This document shows positions 33,760 through 41,980 of a DNA stretch of 64,000 bases, piece after piece. Below the pieces are notes generated by a model. It was given only the letters and a program-made list of their open reading frames with translations. It ran no database searches and was not told the DNA's origin. Each line of letters starts with the position of its first letter. Position 1 is the first letter of the stretch. The DNA is from Streptomyces sp. NBC_00483. Lineage in GTDB: Bacteria; Actinomycetota; Actinomycetes; Streptomycetales; Streptomycetaceae. Made by a program: the position numbers and the translations under genes. Location: NCBI RefSeq assembly GCF_036013745.1, contig NZ_CP107880.1:1426001-1490000 (forward strand), read 5' to 3'.

Positions 33760-35949
33760 CTATCCGACCCCGCTCATCCGGACCTCCGTCGCCTGCGCGC
33801 TGACCACCGCGTCGCGCCCCGGCTGCGAGGACGGGGTCACCTCGCGGACCGTCACCGCCAGGTTGTTGGCCGCGGTGAAGTAGGGGCCGATCCGCACCTG
33901 TTGACCCCCGGCGCCCTCATGGAAGGCCGGGGGCACCGGGTCGGTCCCCTTGCGCTCGACCACGTCCCCGCCGATCCGGCCGACGGGGATCCGGGCGCCG
34001 CGATCGACCAGGTGCAGGTCCCACAACTCGCGGCCCTCGCCGGCGGCCCGGCACCGCTCGGCGAAGTCGGCGTACGGCACGGAGAACCACACATGGTCGC
34101 CGGAGACCACGACCTCCGCCGACTCGAATGCGGTGTCCCCGCCGCGCCGCGCTGCCACCACCACGGTGTCGTCGCCCAGCGGCCGTCCGACGATCCGGCC
34201 CTCCACGATGAGGGCTGACCCGCCGGTGTCCACGGTGCCGATCTCGAGGTGTGCGGGGCGGGCCCAGGTCCGTACGGAGAGGTGTCCCGTGCCCGTGGTG
34301 CGGGGGATGCGGGAGGTGACCTGGTCCCCGATCAACTCCGGTGTGCGGCCCACCAGTTCCGCGGTCTCCACCGTCAGGGAGTGGGCCCGGCGACGTACGC
34401 CGTCGTCTGTGCGCTCCACGTAGACGGTCCACTCCCCCTCGCCCAGCACATGGTCCCGGCCGATGCGGGCGCGCAGGGATTCCGGCTCCGGGCGGAGCGG
34501 GAGGCGCAGCGTGTCATCGCCCCGCCGCAGGAGCAGTGCGGCCTGTGGTGTGTGTACGCCGGTGATGTCCACGACGATGTCACCGTCGGTCGTGGCCCTC
34601 GTGCGGGCCGCGGGGTGGAAGCCGGGGACGCGGGTGAGGCGCTTGGCGCGGCCGGGCATCAGGGTGCGGACGGCGGGTGCGAGGACGGGGCTGCGCAGGG
34701 ACGCGCGCAGCACGGGGCGTACGACGGTGCCGACGCGCTCGCGCACCACGCTGCGTACGGGTCTGCGGACGCGTCCCGGCGTCGACGCCGGTTCGGGAGT
34801 TCCGGGGCCGCCCAGCTCCGCCACCAGGGCGAGGAACCGTTCGGCCGCTGTCCGAGGAGTGAAGGTCAGCGCCTTCGCCTTCGCCGCCTCGGCCATCGCG
34901 TGGCGCCGCTCGTCGTCCTCGATCAGGTCGAGCAGCGCGGCGGCGAACGCCTTCGGGTCGCCGGGCTGCACCAGGTATCCGTCGCGTCCGTCGTCGATGA
35001 TCTCGCCGGGCCCGTACGGGCAGTCGGTGGCGACCACGGGCAGCCCCGCGTGCATGGCCTCGACGAGGGTCATGCCGAAGGACTCGGCGTTCGACGAGAC
35101 CGCCGCGATGGACCCCTTCGACCACTCCGGCTCGATGGGTGCGACGGCGCCCATGAGCCGCACGTGATGGTGCAGCCCCGCCGCCATGACCTGCTCGCGC
35201 AGCTGTCCCGCGAGGCGGCCCCGGCCGTAGAGGCGCAGCGACCAGTCGGGGCGTTCGGCCACGACGTGCCCGAAGGCCTCGATGAGCAGGGCGTAGTTCT
35301 TCACGGAAATGAGGCGGCCCGCCGCCACGACCACTTTGTTGCGTCCGGTCGACGCGGCGACGTCCGGGACGGGGACGCCGTTGGGGATGCAGCGGATCTC
35401 GGTGTCGACTCCGGGCAGGGCGTCGCGATAGCACTCGGCGTCGGCGTAGGAAACGGTGGTGAAGGCGTCGAGAGCGGCGATCGCCTTGTCCTGGGCCGAC
35501 TGTATGGCCGGCTTGTGCATGCTGTGCGTCAGGTGTTCCTGCCCGATGCGCAGCGCGCGGCGGGGGCCGTACTCGGCGAGCAGCACGTTGATGCCCGGGC
35601 GTGTCCCCACGACGACGTCGGCGTCGGTTCTGTTCAGCCACTCGACGATGCGTCTGTCGGTGAGGGTGCTGGAGTGGGCGTAGGGGCCGTCGGCGCGGAG
35701 ATAGAGCTGTGAGGGAGAGGCGGCCGGATCGTGTTCCGGGTCGAAGGCCGCGGCGCCGCGCCGCGCCTCGACGAGCGCAAGGATTCTCACTCCGGGTGCC
35801 GGGTTCAGTGCGGGGTGTTCCCTGGTTCGCACGACCGACGCGATCTCTACTTCGTGGCCCGCCTCGGCGAGCGCGCCCGCGAGGTTCATCGTGGAGCGGA
35901 TGGTGCCGCCGATGCCGTAGGCATTGAAGAGCAGGAAGCTGATTTTCAT
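33760..35949 (-). CDS. Family 4 glycosyltransferase with a large C-terminal beta-rich domain
   Basis: A 729-residue protein. Residues 1-380 are a GT-B glycosyltransferase of GT4 type: start MKISFLLFNAYGIGGTIRSTMNLAGALAEAGHEVEI, central CIPNGVPVPDV and VVVAAGRLISVKNYALLIEAFG, and the donor-binding NAESFGMTLVEAMHAGLPVVATDCPYGPGEII with the E-x7-E. After an Arg/Pro-rich linker comes about 330 residues with many short beta strands (DGDIVVDITGVHTPQAALLLRRGDDTLRLPLRPE ... HVWFSVPYADFAERCRAAGEGRELWDLHLVDRGARIPVGRIGGD). That second part resembles domains appended to teichoic-acid-type transferases. It is probably involved in a cell-wall or capsular polymer. No partner genes are nearby. Confidence 0.8.
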   Translation of the reverse strand: MKISFLLFNAYGIGGTIRSTMNLAGALAEAGHEVEIASVVRTREHPALNPAPGVRILALVEARRGAAAFDPEHDPAASPSQLYLRADGPYAHSSTLTDRRIVEWLNRTDADVVVGTRPGINVLLAEYGPRRALRIGQEHLTHSMHKPAIQSAQDKAIAALDAFTTVSYADAECYRDALPGVDTEIRCIPNGVPVPDVAASTGRNKVVVAAGRLISVKNYALLIEAFGHVVAERPDWSLRLYGRGRLAGQLREQVMAAGLHHHVRLMGAVAPIEPEWSKGSIAAVSSNAESFGMTLVEAMHAGLPVVATDCPYGPGEIIDDGRDGYLVQPGDPKAFAAALLDLIEDDERRHAMAEAAKAKALTFTPRTAAERFLALVAELGGPGTPEPASTPGRVRRPVRSVVRERVGTVVRPVLRASLRSPVLAPAVRTLMPGRAKRLTRVPGFHPAARTRATTDGDIVVDITGVHTPQAALLLRRGDDTLRLPLRPEPESLRARIGRDHVLGEGEWTVYVERTDDGVRRRAHSLTVETAELVGRTPELIGDQVTSRIPRTTGTGHLSVRTWARPAHLEIGTVDTGGSALIVEGRIVGRPLGDDTVVVAARRGGDTAFESAEVVVSGDHVWFSVPYADFAERCRAAGEGRELWDLHLVDRGARIPVGRIGGDVVERKGTDPVPPAFHEGAGGQQVRIGPYFTAANNLAVTVREVTPSSQPGRDAVVSAQATEVRMSGVG

Positions 35950-36151
35950 CCGTGGGACGCCCGTTCTGTGGTGCTGGGACTGACGCGTGGGTTGACGTCT
36001 CCCGTCAAATTAAATGCCCAGATGCGGACATATGCGACTTCGGATGTTGTGTCGCGCGCCAAGTTTTGGCCGGTAGCGGGCAGTTGGGCGTCCGCCATAT
36101 GGACACCTGGACCTGACGGGGCGTCGGAAGGACGCGCGCCCGCCCTTCCGG

Positions 36152-36181
36152 TTGATAGGCAAGCGAACACTTGCCTATGCT
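36152..36181 (+). promoter_or_regulatory. ArsR-VOC promoter with embedded operator
   Basis: TTGATA (36152-36157) and TATGCT (36176-36181) are spaced 18 bases. Between and overlapping them, ATAGGCAAG (36155-36163) and CTTGCCTAT (36170-36178) form a perfect inverted repeat with a 6-base spacer. The -10 ends six bases before the GTG at 36188, suggesting a leaderless transcript and repression by occlusion. The rest of the 35950-36187 gap is AT-richer than its surroundings and shows no gene. Confidence 0.7.
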
Positions 36182-36187
36182 GGCATC

Positions 36188-36496
36188 GTGGCCGATGACC
36201 TTTTCAGAGCCTTGGCCGACCCCACCCGCCGCGCGATCCTCGACGAGCTGACGGAGAAGTCGGGGCAGACACTGTTCGAGATCTGCTCACGGCTGGCCAT
36301 GAAGCACCGGCTGAGCCTGTCGAGGCAGGGCGTCTCCCAGCACCTCGCCGTGCTGGAGGCGGCCGGGCTCGTCGAGACACGGCGGGAGGGCCGCTACAAG
36401 TTCCACGACCTGAACACCGCACCGCTGCGCCAGATATCGGAGCGGTGGCTCAAGCCAGCAGCCCCTGCACAGGACCCGGAAGAGAGCACCCCATGA
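36188..36496 (+). CDS. ArsR-family transcriptional regulator
   Basis: A 102-residue winged-helix repressor: VADDLFRALADPTRRAILDELTEKSGQTLFEICSRLAMKHRLSLSRQGVSQHLAVLEAAGLVETRREGRYKFHDLNTAPLRQI. The LADPTRRxILDEL start and RQGVSQHLAVLEAAGLV recognition helix are classic. It lacks the ELCVCDL-type metal site of ArsR/SmtB sensors, so it probably does not sense metal through that site. GTG at 36188 fits the leaderless promoter and the perfect operator just upstream. Four-base overlap with the VOC gene makes a two-gene operon. Confidence 0.86.
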   Translation: MADDLFRALADPTRRAILDELTEKSGQTLFEICSRLAMKHRLSLSRQGVSQHLAVLEAAGLVETRREGRYKFHDLNTAPLRQISERWLKPAAPAQDPEESTP

Positions 36497-36885
36497 AGAT
36501 CCACATGACCAGCGTCTTCGTCGACGACCAGGCCAAGGCCGCGCACTTCTACACCGAGATCCTCGGCTTCCGGAAGAAGCACGACGTGCCCGTGGGCGAG
36601 ACCGACCGCTGGCTGACCGTCGTGTCGAGCGAGGAGCCCGGCGGCACCGAGCTCCTCCTGGAGCCGGCGGGCCACCCGGCCGTGAAGCCCTACCGTGACG
36701 CGCTCATCGCGGACGGCATCCCGCTCGCCCAGTTCGCCGTCGACGACGTGCAGGCGGAGTACGAGCGGCTGACCGCGCTCGGCGTGCGCTTCACCCAGGA
36801 GCCGCTGGAGATGGGCCCGGTCACGACCGCCGTGCTCGACGACACCTGCGGCAACCTCATCCAGATCGCGACGGAGCCCAAGTAG
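36493..36885 (+). CDS. VOC (glyoxalase/bleomycin-resistance) superfamily protein
   Basis: A 130-residue two-module beta-alpha-beta-beta-beta fold: MKIHMTSVFVDDQAKAAHFYTEILGFRKKHDVPVG, LTVVSSEEPGGTELLLEPAG, GIPLAQFAVDDVQAEYERLTALGVRF and VLDDTCGNLIQIATE. The metal ligands include His4 and the Glu in TELLLE and near NLIQI. ArsR-VOC pairs are common in actinobacteria and often deal with small electrophiles or antibiotics. ATG at 36493 overlaps the ArsR stop. Confidence 0.83.
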   Translation: MKIHMTSVFVDDQAKAAHFYTEILGFRKKHDVPVGETDRWLTVVSSEEPGGTELLLEPAGHPAVKPYRDALIADGIPLAQFAVDDVQAEYERLTALGVRFTQEPLEMGPVTTAVLDDTCGNLIQIATEPK

Positions 36886-36897
36886 ACCGGGTTCGCA

Positions 36898-37371
36898 TTA
36901 CGCGCGCCGCCGCCGTCCGAAGACCGCGATGCCCGTGGCGACGGCGGCGGCGATCAGCCCGATCCCGCCGAAGATGAGCGGCAGCAGCCACAGCGAGAGA
37001 AACCCGTTGATCTGCGCGTCCTCGGGGTCGTCGGCCCGGTACAGCACCTCGACGCGCTCCCCCTCCTCGTACGCGGGCGGGTTGGAGCCCGTCGAGCTGC
37101 GGAAGGTGTACGGGGTGCCGTCCGCGGTGGTGAACTCGACGACCGGATACGCCGAGGGCTTGTCCCGCTCCCGGGTCTTGCGCGTCACGCCGATGTGGCT
37201 GTCGCGCCACTTCAGGGCCACGACCCTGCCCGTCGTACGGTCCGCCTCCCGCAGCAGCGAGACCGAGGACCACGCCAGGATCAGCCCGACGACCAGGAAG
37301 ATCGCGCCGAACGCCGACACCCCCAGCACGACCCATCGACGTACCGCCCGCCCCTGCACCTGAACCTGCAC
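36898..37371 (-). CDS. DUF3592-family membrane protein
   Basis: A 157-residue protein with two membrane helices (VVLGVSAFGAIFLVVGLILAW and LSLWLLPLIFGGIGLIAAAVATGIAVF) around an extracytoplasmic domain (TTGRVVALKWRDSHIG ... SAYPVVEFTTADGTPYTFRSSTGSNPPAYEEGERVEVLYRADDPEDAQI). The YPVVEF...GxxxxxxSxxGSNP and GExVxVLYxPxDP features define the DUF3592 family, whose function is unknown. It sits between convergent VOC and same-strand SulP genes; no operon partner is obvious. Confidence 0.8.
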   Translation of the reverse strand: MQVQVQGRAVRRWVVLGVSAFGAIFLVVGLILAWSSVSLLREADRTTGRVVALKWRDSHIGVTRKTRERDKPSAYPVVEFTTADGTPYTFRSSTGSNPPAYEEGERVEVLYRADDPEDAQINGFLSLWLLPLIFGGIGLIAAAVATGIAVFGRRRRA

Positions 37372-37434
37372 GCTGCGCCCCTCACTCGTCCGAACTCGTC
37401 CGAAGAGGAGGGACGCTATCGCAGAAGGAAGGTG

Positions 37435-38991
37435 TCAGTTACTGCCGGTGAGTTCGCCGCTCAGCTTGCCGTGCAGGGCCGCGCTGTCCGGGTTGAAGCC
37501 GACGATCTCGACACTCTTGCCGCGCTCCGCGTACTTGGTCTCGATCGCGTCGAGCGCGGCGACCGACGAGGCGTCCCAGACATGCGTCGCGGAGAGGTCG
37601 ATGACGACCTTGTCGGGGTCGCCTGCGTAGTCGAACTGGGTCACCAGGTCGTTGGAGGACGCGAAGAAGAGCTCACCGGTGACCGAGTAGACGACCTGGC
37701 TGCCGTCGGGGTCGGTGACCGAGGTGACGTTCGCGACGTGGGCGACGCGTCGGGCGAAGATGACCATCGCGGTGATCGAGCCGACGACGACACCGATCGC
37801 GAGGTTGCTGGTGGCGACCACGACCACGACGGTCAGCACCATCACGACGAGCTCGCCGGCCGGCATCCGCTTCAGCGTCTTCGGGGCGATGGAGTGCCAG
37901 TCGAACGTCGCGAAGCACACCATCACCATGACGGCGACCAGGGCGCCCATCGGGATCTCGGAGACGACGGGCCCGAAGACCACGCACAGCACCATCAGGA
38001 ACACGCCCGCGAGGAACGTGGACAGGCGGGTCCTGGCGCCGGACACCTTTACGTTGATCATCGTCTGGCCGATCATGGCGCAGCCGCCCATGCCGCCGAA
38101 GAAGCCGGTGACAATGTTGGCGATGCCCTGCCCGATCGACTCGCGGGTCTTGGACGAGCGGCTGTCGGTGATCTCGTCGACCAGCTTGGCCGTCATCAGG
38201 GACTCCATGAGCCCGACGAGCGCCATGGCCAGCGCGTACGGCGCGATGATCTTCAGCGTCTCCAGGGTGAACGGCACGTCCGGCAGCCCCGGCACCGGCA
38301 GCGAGGACGGCAGCGCGCCCTTGTCCCCCACGGTCGGCACCGCGATCCCGGCGGCGACGGTGATGACGGTCAGGATGACGATGGAGACGAGCGGGGCCGG
38401 GACCGCCTTGGTGACCTTCGGGAAGAACACCATCAGCGCGAGCCCTGCGACGATCAGCGGGTAGACGGCCCACGGCACGTCCGTCATCTCGGGCACCTGG
38501 GCCATGAAGATCATGATGGCGAGCGCGTTGACGAAGCCGACCATCACGCTGCGCGGCACGAACCGCATCAGCTTCGCCACGCCGAGCGCGCCGAGGACGA
38601 TCTGGAACACACCGGCCAGGATCACCGCCGCGACCAGATAACCGAATCCGTGCTCCCGGTTGAGCGGCGCGATCACCAGCGCGACAGCGCCGGTGGCGGC
38701 CGAGATCATGGCGCGCCGCCCACCGACGATCGAGATGGTCACCGCCATCGTGAACGCGGCGAAGAGACCGATCTGCGGATCGACGCCCGCGATGACCGAG
38801 AACGAGATCGCCTCGGGGATCAGCGCGAGCCCCACCACGAGCCCGCCCAGGATCTCGGTGCGCCACACCTTCGGGTCGGACCACCAGTCGGGGCGCAGGC
38901 CGCGCAGCCGGGCGGCCGGTGACGGAGCGGAAGGGGCGGAGGAGGGGGACAAGAGAAAGTAACCTGTCGTGGTCGGGCACACTGGCGTCAC
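37435..38991 (-). CDS. SulP-family anion transporter with STAS domain
   Basis: A 518-residue membrane transporter. The SulP membrane domain of about 12-14 helices includes EILGGLVVGLALIPEAISFSVIAGVDPQIGLFAAFTMAVTISIVGGRRAMISAATGAVALVIAPL (about residues 46-110). NIVTGFFGGMGGCAMIGQTMINVKVSGARTRLSTFLAGVFLMVL is the conserved middle motif. The C-terminal STAS domain runs about 410-515 (VYSVTGELFFASSNDLVTQFDYAGDPDKVVIDLSATHVWDASSVAAL). Substrate may be bicarbonate, sulfate or another anion. GTG at 38991 is used; a TTG at about 38952 is an alternative start. Divergent from a MerR gene, sharing the palindrome at 39048-39071. Confidence 0.85.
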   Translation of the reverse strand: MTPVCPTTTGYFLLSPSSAPSAPSPAARLRGLRPDWWSDPKVWRTEILGGLVVGLALIPEAISFSVIAGVDPQIGLFAAFTMAVTISIVGGRRAMISAATGAVALVIAPLNREHGFGYLVAAVILAGVFQIVLGALGVAKLMRFVPRSVMVGFVNALAIMIFMAQVPEMTDVPWAVYPLIVAGLALMVFFPKVTKAVPAPLVSIVILTVITVAAGIAVPTVGDKGALPSSLPVPGLPDVPFTLETLKIIAPYALAMALVGLMESLMTAKLVDEITDSRSSKTRESIGQGIANIVTGFFGGMGGCAMIGQTMINVKVSGARTRLSTFLAGVFLMVLCVVFGPVVSEIPMGALVAVMVMVCFATFDWHSIAPKTLKRMPAGELVVMVLTVVVVVATSNLAIGVVVGSITAMVIFARRVAHVANVTSVTDPDGSQVVYSVTGELFFASSNDLVTQFDYAGDPDKVVIDLSATHVWDASSVAALDAIETKYAERGKSVEIVGFNPDSAALHGKLSGELTGSN

Positions 38992-39047
38992 GCGGCCTGT
39001 GCGAGCGGGAGAACGGGCGGCGTGCGGCCGACCCTGACATCCGACAA

Positions 39048-39071
39048 CTCTACCCTAACGTTAGGGTAGAG
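39048..39071. promoter_or_regulatory. 24-bp perfect palindrome, MerR-type operator
   Basis: CTCTACCCTAAC (39048-39059) is followed directly by its exact reverse complement (39060-39071), with no spacer. It lies 57 bases from the SulP start and 59 from the MerR start. MerR regulators bind such gapless dyads inside promoters with long spacers. Confidence 0.75.
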
Positions 39072-39129
39072 ATCGGCGTCGCCGACTGTGACCCCGGTGA
39101 CACCACGCAGACACGGAGAAAGGCGCCGC

Positions 39130-39534
39130 GTGAGCAGCGAGCACATGCAGATCGGCGAGGTCGCCGCCCGGACCGAGCTGTCGTTGCGCACCATCCGGCA
39201 CTACGAGGAGACAGGCCTCGTCATCCCGTCCGCCCGCTCTCAGGGCGGCTTCCGCCTCTACACCGAGAACGACGTGGCCCGCCTCATGGTGATCCGCCGC
39301 ATGAAGCCGCTCGGCTTCACCCTCGACCAGATGCGGGACCTCCTGGACGCCACGGACCGCCTCGACGCGACCCCGCCGCCCGAGGGCGACGAGCGCGAGC
39401 AACTCCTGGACCGTGTCCGCCACTTCGAGCAGGCGGCGGCCGACCGCGTCGCGGATCTGCGCAAACAGCTCGGCCGCGCGGAGGAGTTCGCGGGCACGCT
39501 GCGGGAGCGTCTGGACGGGGCCGGGGCGGCGTGA
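39130..39534 (+). CDS. MerR-family transcriptional regulator
   Basis: A 134-residue regulator. N-terminal HTH_MerR: MQIGEVAARTELSLRTIRHYEETGLVIPSARSQGGFRLYTENDVARLMVIRRMKPLGFTLDQMRDLL, with the RTIRHYEETGL and GGFRLY signatures. A coiled-coil dimer helix and a short C terminus (QLLDRVRHFEQAAADRVADLRKQLGRAEEFAGTLRERL) follow. There is no cysteine, so it is not a thiol or metal sensor of the CueR/SoxR kind. GTG at 39130 is chosen with GAGAAAGG upstream. It is divergent from the SulP transporter, the obvious target. Confidence 0.85.
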   Translation: MSSEHMQIGEVAARTELSLRTIRHYEETGLVIPSARSQGGFRLYTENDVARLMVIRRMKPLGFTLDQMRDLLDATDRLDATPPPEGDEREQLLDRVRHFEQAAADRVADLRKQLGRAEEFAGTLRERLDGAGAA

Positions 39535-39593
39535 TCCGGCACCGGCGGCGATAACCGCTGTCGCGCCCTGTCGGCGCGTGCCAGGATCACGCC

Positions 39594-40097
39594 ATGACAC
39601 GCACCGATATGCCGCCGTCCTGGGACGAGCGGACGATGCTCACCCACTTCCTCGACTACGCGCGCGCCACGGCCGTCGCCAAGTGCGCCGACCTCGCACC
39701 CGAGCACGGGGGCGCGGCGCCGCTGCCCGGCTCGCCGCTCATGACGCTGGGCGGCCTGATCAACCACCTCCGGTGGGTCGAGTACCACTGGATCCAGGTG
39801 ATCTTCCTCGGCGAGGAGGACGCGGGCCCGTGGACGGACGAGGACCCGGACCGCGAGATGCGGCTCGGAGCCGAGACCCCGATCCCCCAACTCGTCGCCG
39901 AGTACGAGGAGCAGAGCGCCCGCTACCGTCAACTGGTCGCAGAAACAGACCTGTTGGCGACGGCGAAGCGCCCGGTCAGGGACGGCACCCATGTCACCCT
40001 CGGCTGGATCCTGATGCACATGATCGAGGAGACCTCGCGCCACAACGGGCACATCGACATCCTGCGGGAGATGGCGGACGGCGCGGTGGGCGACTAG
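39594..40097 (+). CDS. DinB-like (DUF664) protein
   Basis: A 167-residue four-helix-bundle protein of the DinB/YfiT superfamily: MLTHFLDYARATAVAKCADL, MTLGGLINHLRWVEYHWIQVIFLGE, and VTLGWILMHMIEETSRHNGHIDILREMADG. The His residues in NHLRWVEYHW and RHNGHID are placed to bind a divalent metal, and family members include mycothiol- or bacillithiol-dependent transferases, so a mycothiol S-transferase role is possible in this mycothiol-producing lineage. The start lies six bases after CAGGAT, consistent with leaderless expression. Confidence 0.82.
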   Translation: MTRTDMPPSWDERTMLTHFLDYARATAVAKCADLAPEHGGAAPLPGSPLMTLGGLINHLRWVEYHWIQVIFLGEEDAGPWTDEDPDREMRLGAETPIPQLVAEYEEQSARYRQLVAETDLLATAKRPVRDGTHVTLGWILMHMIEETSRHNGHIDILREMADGAVGD

Positions 40098-40243
40098 AGC
40101 CTGTCACCTCTGGTCAGGAGACGCTTGCTTGGAGTGCACACGAAGGTCATAGCGTCGCGGGCATGCCGGTGTCACCAGGTTCTCGGAATGAGCGGGAGTC
40201 GGACGGCCGGTACCCCAGCATCTCCAAACGAGAAAGACGGCAA

Positions 40244-41038
40244 GTGGTGGACAGCCAATTCACAACGCATGCGGAACTCTTCGATCTTCGTGGAAAGCGC
40301 GCGCTCGTCACCGGTGGCACCAGAGGCATCGGGATGATGATCGCGCGTGGCCTTCTCCAGGCGGGCGTCCGGGTGGTCATCAGCTCACGCGACGCGGAAG
40401 CGTGCGCCGAGGCACAGGAACACCTGTCCCCATTCGGTGAGGTGCGGGCCGTCCCCGCCGACCTGTCCCGCCACGACGAGTGTCGGCGACTGTCCGACCT
40501 CGTCACCGCCGACTCGGAGCCTCTCGACATCCTCGTCAACAACGCGGGCGCCATGTGGGACGAGCCGCTGGAGACGTTCCCGGACGAGGCCTGGGACACG
40601 GTCGTCGACCTCAACCTGAAGTCGCCGTTCTGGCTGGTCCAGGCGTTGCTGCCCGCACTTCGCAAGGCGGGCACGGTCGACGATCCCGCGCGGATCATCA
40701 ACATCGGCAGCATCGCCGCCATCCACATCCCGCAGCGGCCCAACTACTCGTACTCCAGCAGCAAGGCCGCGCTGCATCAACTCACCAGGGTGCTGGCCAA
40801 GGAACTGGGACCGCAGCACGTCACCGTGAACGCCGTGGCACCGGGACCGTTCCCGTCGGCGATGATGGCTGCGACCCTCGATGAGCTCGGCGAGGCGATC
40901 GCGGCGTCGGCCCCACTGCGCCGGATCGGCCGCGACGACGACATGGCGGGTGTCGCCGTGTTCCTCGCCAGCCGGGCGGGCGCATACCTGACGGGCGCCG
41001 TGATCCCCGTCGACGGCGGCATCGCCACCACTGCGTAG
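40244..41038 (+). CDS. SDR-family oxidoreductase
   Basis: A 264-residue classical SDR: KRALVTGGTRGIGMMIARGLL (cofactor), PLDILVNNAGAMWDEP (NNAG), RIINIGSIAAIHIPQRPNYSYSSSKAALHQLTRVLAKEL (Ser and YxxxK) and TVNAVAPGPFPSAMM, ending YLTGAVIPVDGGIATTA. FxxGxG-like cofactor and NNAG motifs are intact, so it should be active, probably NADP-dependent (Arg after the first Gly loop). GTG at 40244 is chosen because AGAAAG (40231-40236) lies seven bases upstream; GTG at 40247 or ATG at 40163 are alternatives. No operon partner is evident; substrate unknown. Confidence 0.8.
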   Translation: MVDSQFTTHAELFDLRGKRALVTGGTRGIGMMIARGLLQAGVRVVISSRDAEACAEAQEHLSPFGEVRAVPADLSRHDECRRLSDLVTADSEPLDILVNNAGAMWDEPLETFPDEAWDTVVDLNLKSPFWLVQALLPALRKAGTVDDPARIINIGSIAAIHIPQRPNYSYSSSKAALHQLTRVLAKELGPQHVTVNAVAPGPFPSAMMAATLDELGEAIAASAPLRRIGRDDDMAGVAVFLASRAGAYLTGAVIPVDGGIATTA

Positions 41039-41053
41039 AACGGTTTGGCGGCA

Positions 41054-41920
41054 CTACGCCTCCCGGCAGCGGTCCCTGACCTCCGGTAGTGGCTCGAAGC
41101 CGGCCGCCTTGTAGGTGGCCACGGCCGCCCTGTTGGCGCTCGGCGTGCCCACGAGGGCGCTCGACGCGCCGAGTTCACGGAGTGCGGCTGCCGCGGCGAC
41201 AGAGATCGCCGCCCCGTGACCACGGCCACGGTGGTCCCGGTGCACGCCCATGGGTTCGAGCAGCCCGGGTCGGCCCGGCCCCGCCGACCACACGGTCACC
41301 GCCGCCACCGCCGCGCCCTCGTCGTCGTACGCGAGCAGACACCGCGCCTCCGCGTACGGAGCCCCGGCCGCCATCGCGTGCCACCGAGCCCCGCTGAACG
41401 TCGAGCCGTCAAACGCCGCCCGGTGCACGGCGGCGTACGCGTCCGCCCGGTCCGCCCCCGCGACCTCGATCCGCACGGCCGGGGGCCGGACCGGTTCGGT
41501 GAGATCGCGGCGCAGCGGCGTCCACGCCTCACCAGGGCGCCAGCCGGCCCCGGCCAGGAGGTCATGGAGCAGGACGCCCCGGGGAGCCTCGATGTCGACC
41601 GGCCCCTCCGGCAGGACCCCGCGCTTCGGCTCGCCCACATCGGCGAGCAACTGCCGTGCCAGCGCCGGGTCTTGGTGGGCGTCGGGCGCGAGGGTCAGCC
41701 GCAGCAGGGTGGGCCCGTCCAGCAGGCCGACGGCGAGGACCCGCCCGCCGCGGCGCCACGTCCGCACGTCCGCCGCGGTGCGCTCCGCGCCGGTCCGCCA
41801 GTACCAGCCCAGGTCGCCGGGGTGCAGCTGCATCGGCGCCGTGTCGTGCTGCCATGTGCGCAGTACGTCGACGACGTCACCCAGCTCGTCGACTTCCGGT
41901 GTCACCAACTCGATGGCCAT
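41054..41920 (-). CDS. GNAT-family acetyltransferase (double GNAT-like)
   Basis: A 288-residue protein. The C-terminal half is a clear GNAT domain: VTVWSAGPGRPGLLEPMGVHRDHRGRGHGAAISVAAAAALRELGASSALVGTPSANRAAVATYKAAGFEPL, where HRGRGHGAA is the acetyl-CoA pyrophosphate loop. The N-terminal half (residues 1-150) is poorly conserved and may be a degenerate second GNAT. ATG at 41920 is used; it follows GTCATC six bases upstream, a leaderless pattern. It converges on the SDR gene with 15 bases between. Substrate unknown. Confidence 0.75.
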   Translation of the reverse strand: MAIELVTPEVDELGDVVDVLRTWQHDTAPMQLHPGDLGWYWRTGAERTAADVRTWRRGGRVLAVGLLDGPTLLRLTLAPDAHQDPALARQLLADVGEPKRGVLPEGPVDIEAPRGVLLHDLLAGAGWRPGEAWTPLRRDLTEPVRPPAVRIEVAGADRADAYAAVHRAAFDGSTFSGARWHAMAAGAPYAEARCLLAYDDEGAAVAAVTVWSAGPGRPGLLEPMGVHRDHRGRGHGAAISVAAAAALRELGASSALVGTPSANRAAVATYKAAGFEPLPEVRDRCREA

Positions 41921-41980
41921 GCTGGTGATGACACACCACCGGGCCGGTGGCCGCACCTGAATTCCCTCAGTCCTTGAAGC

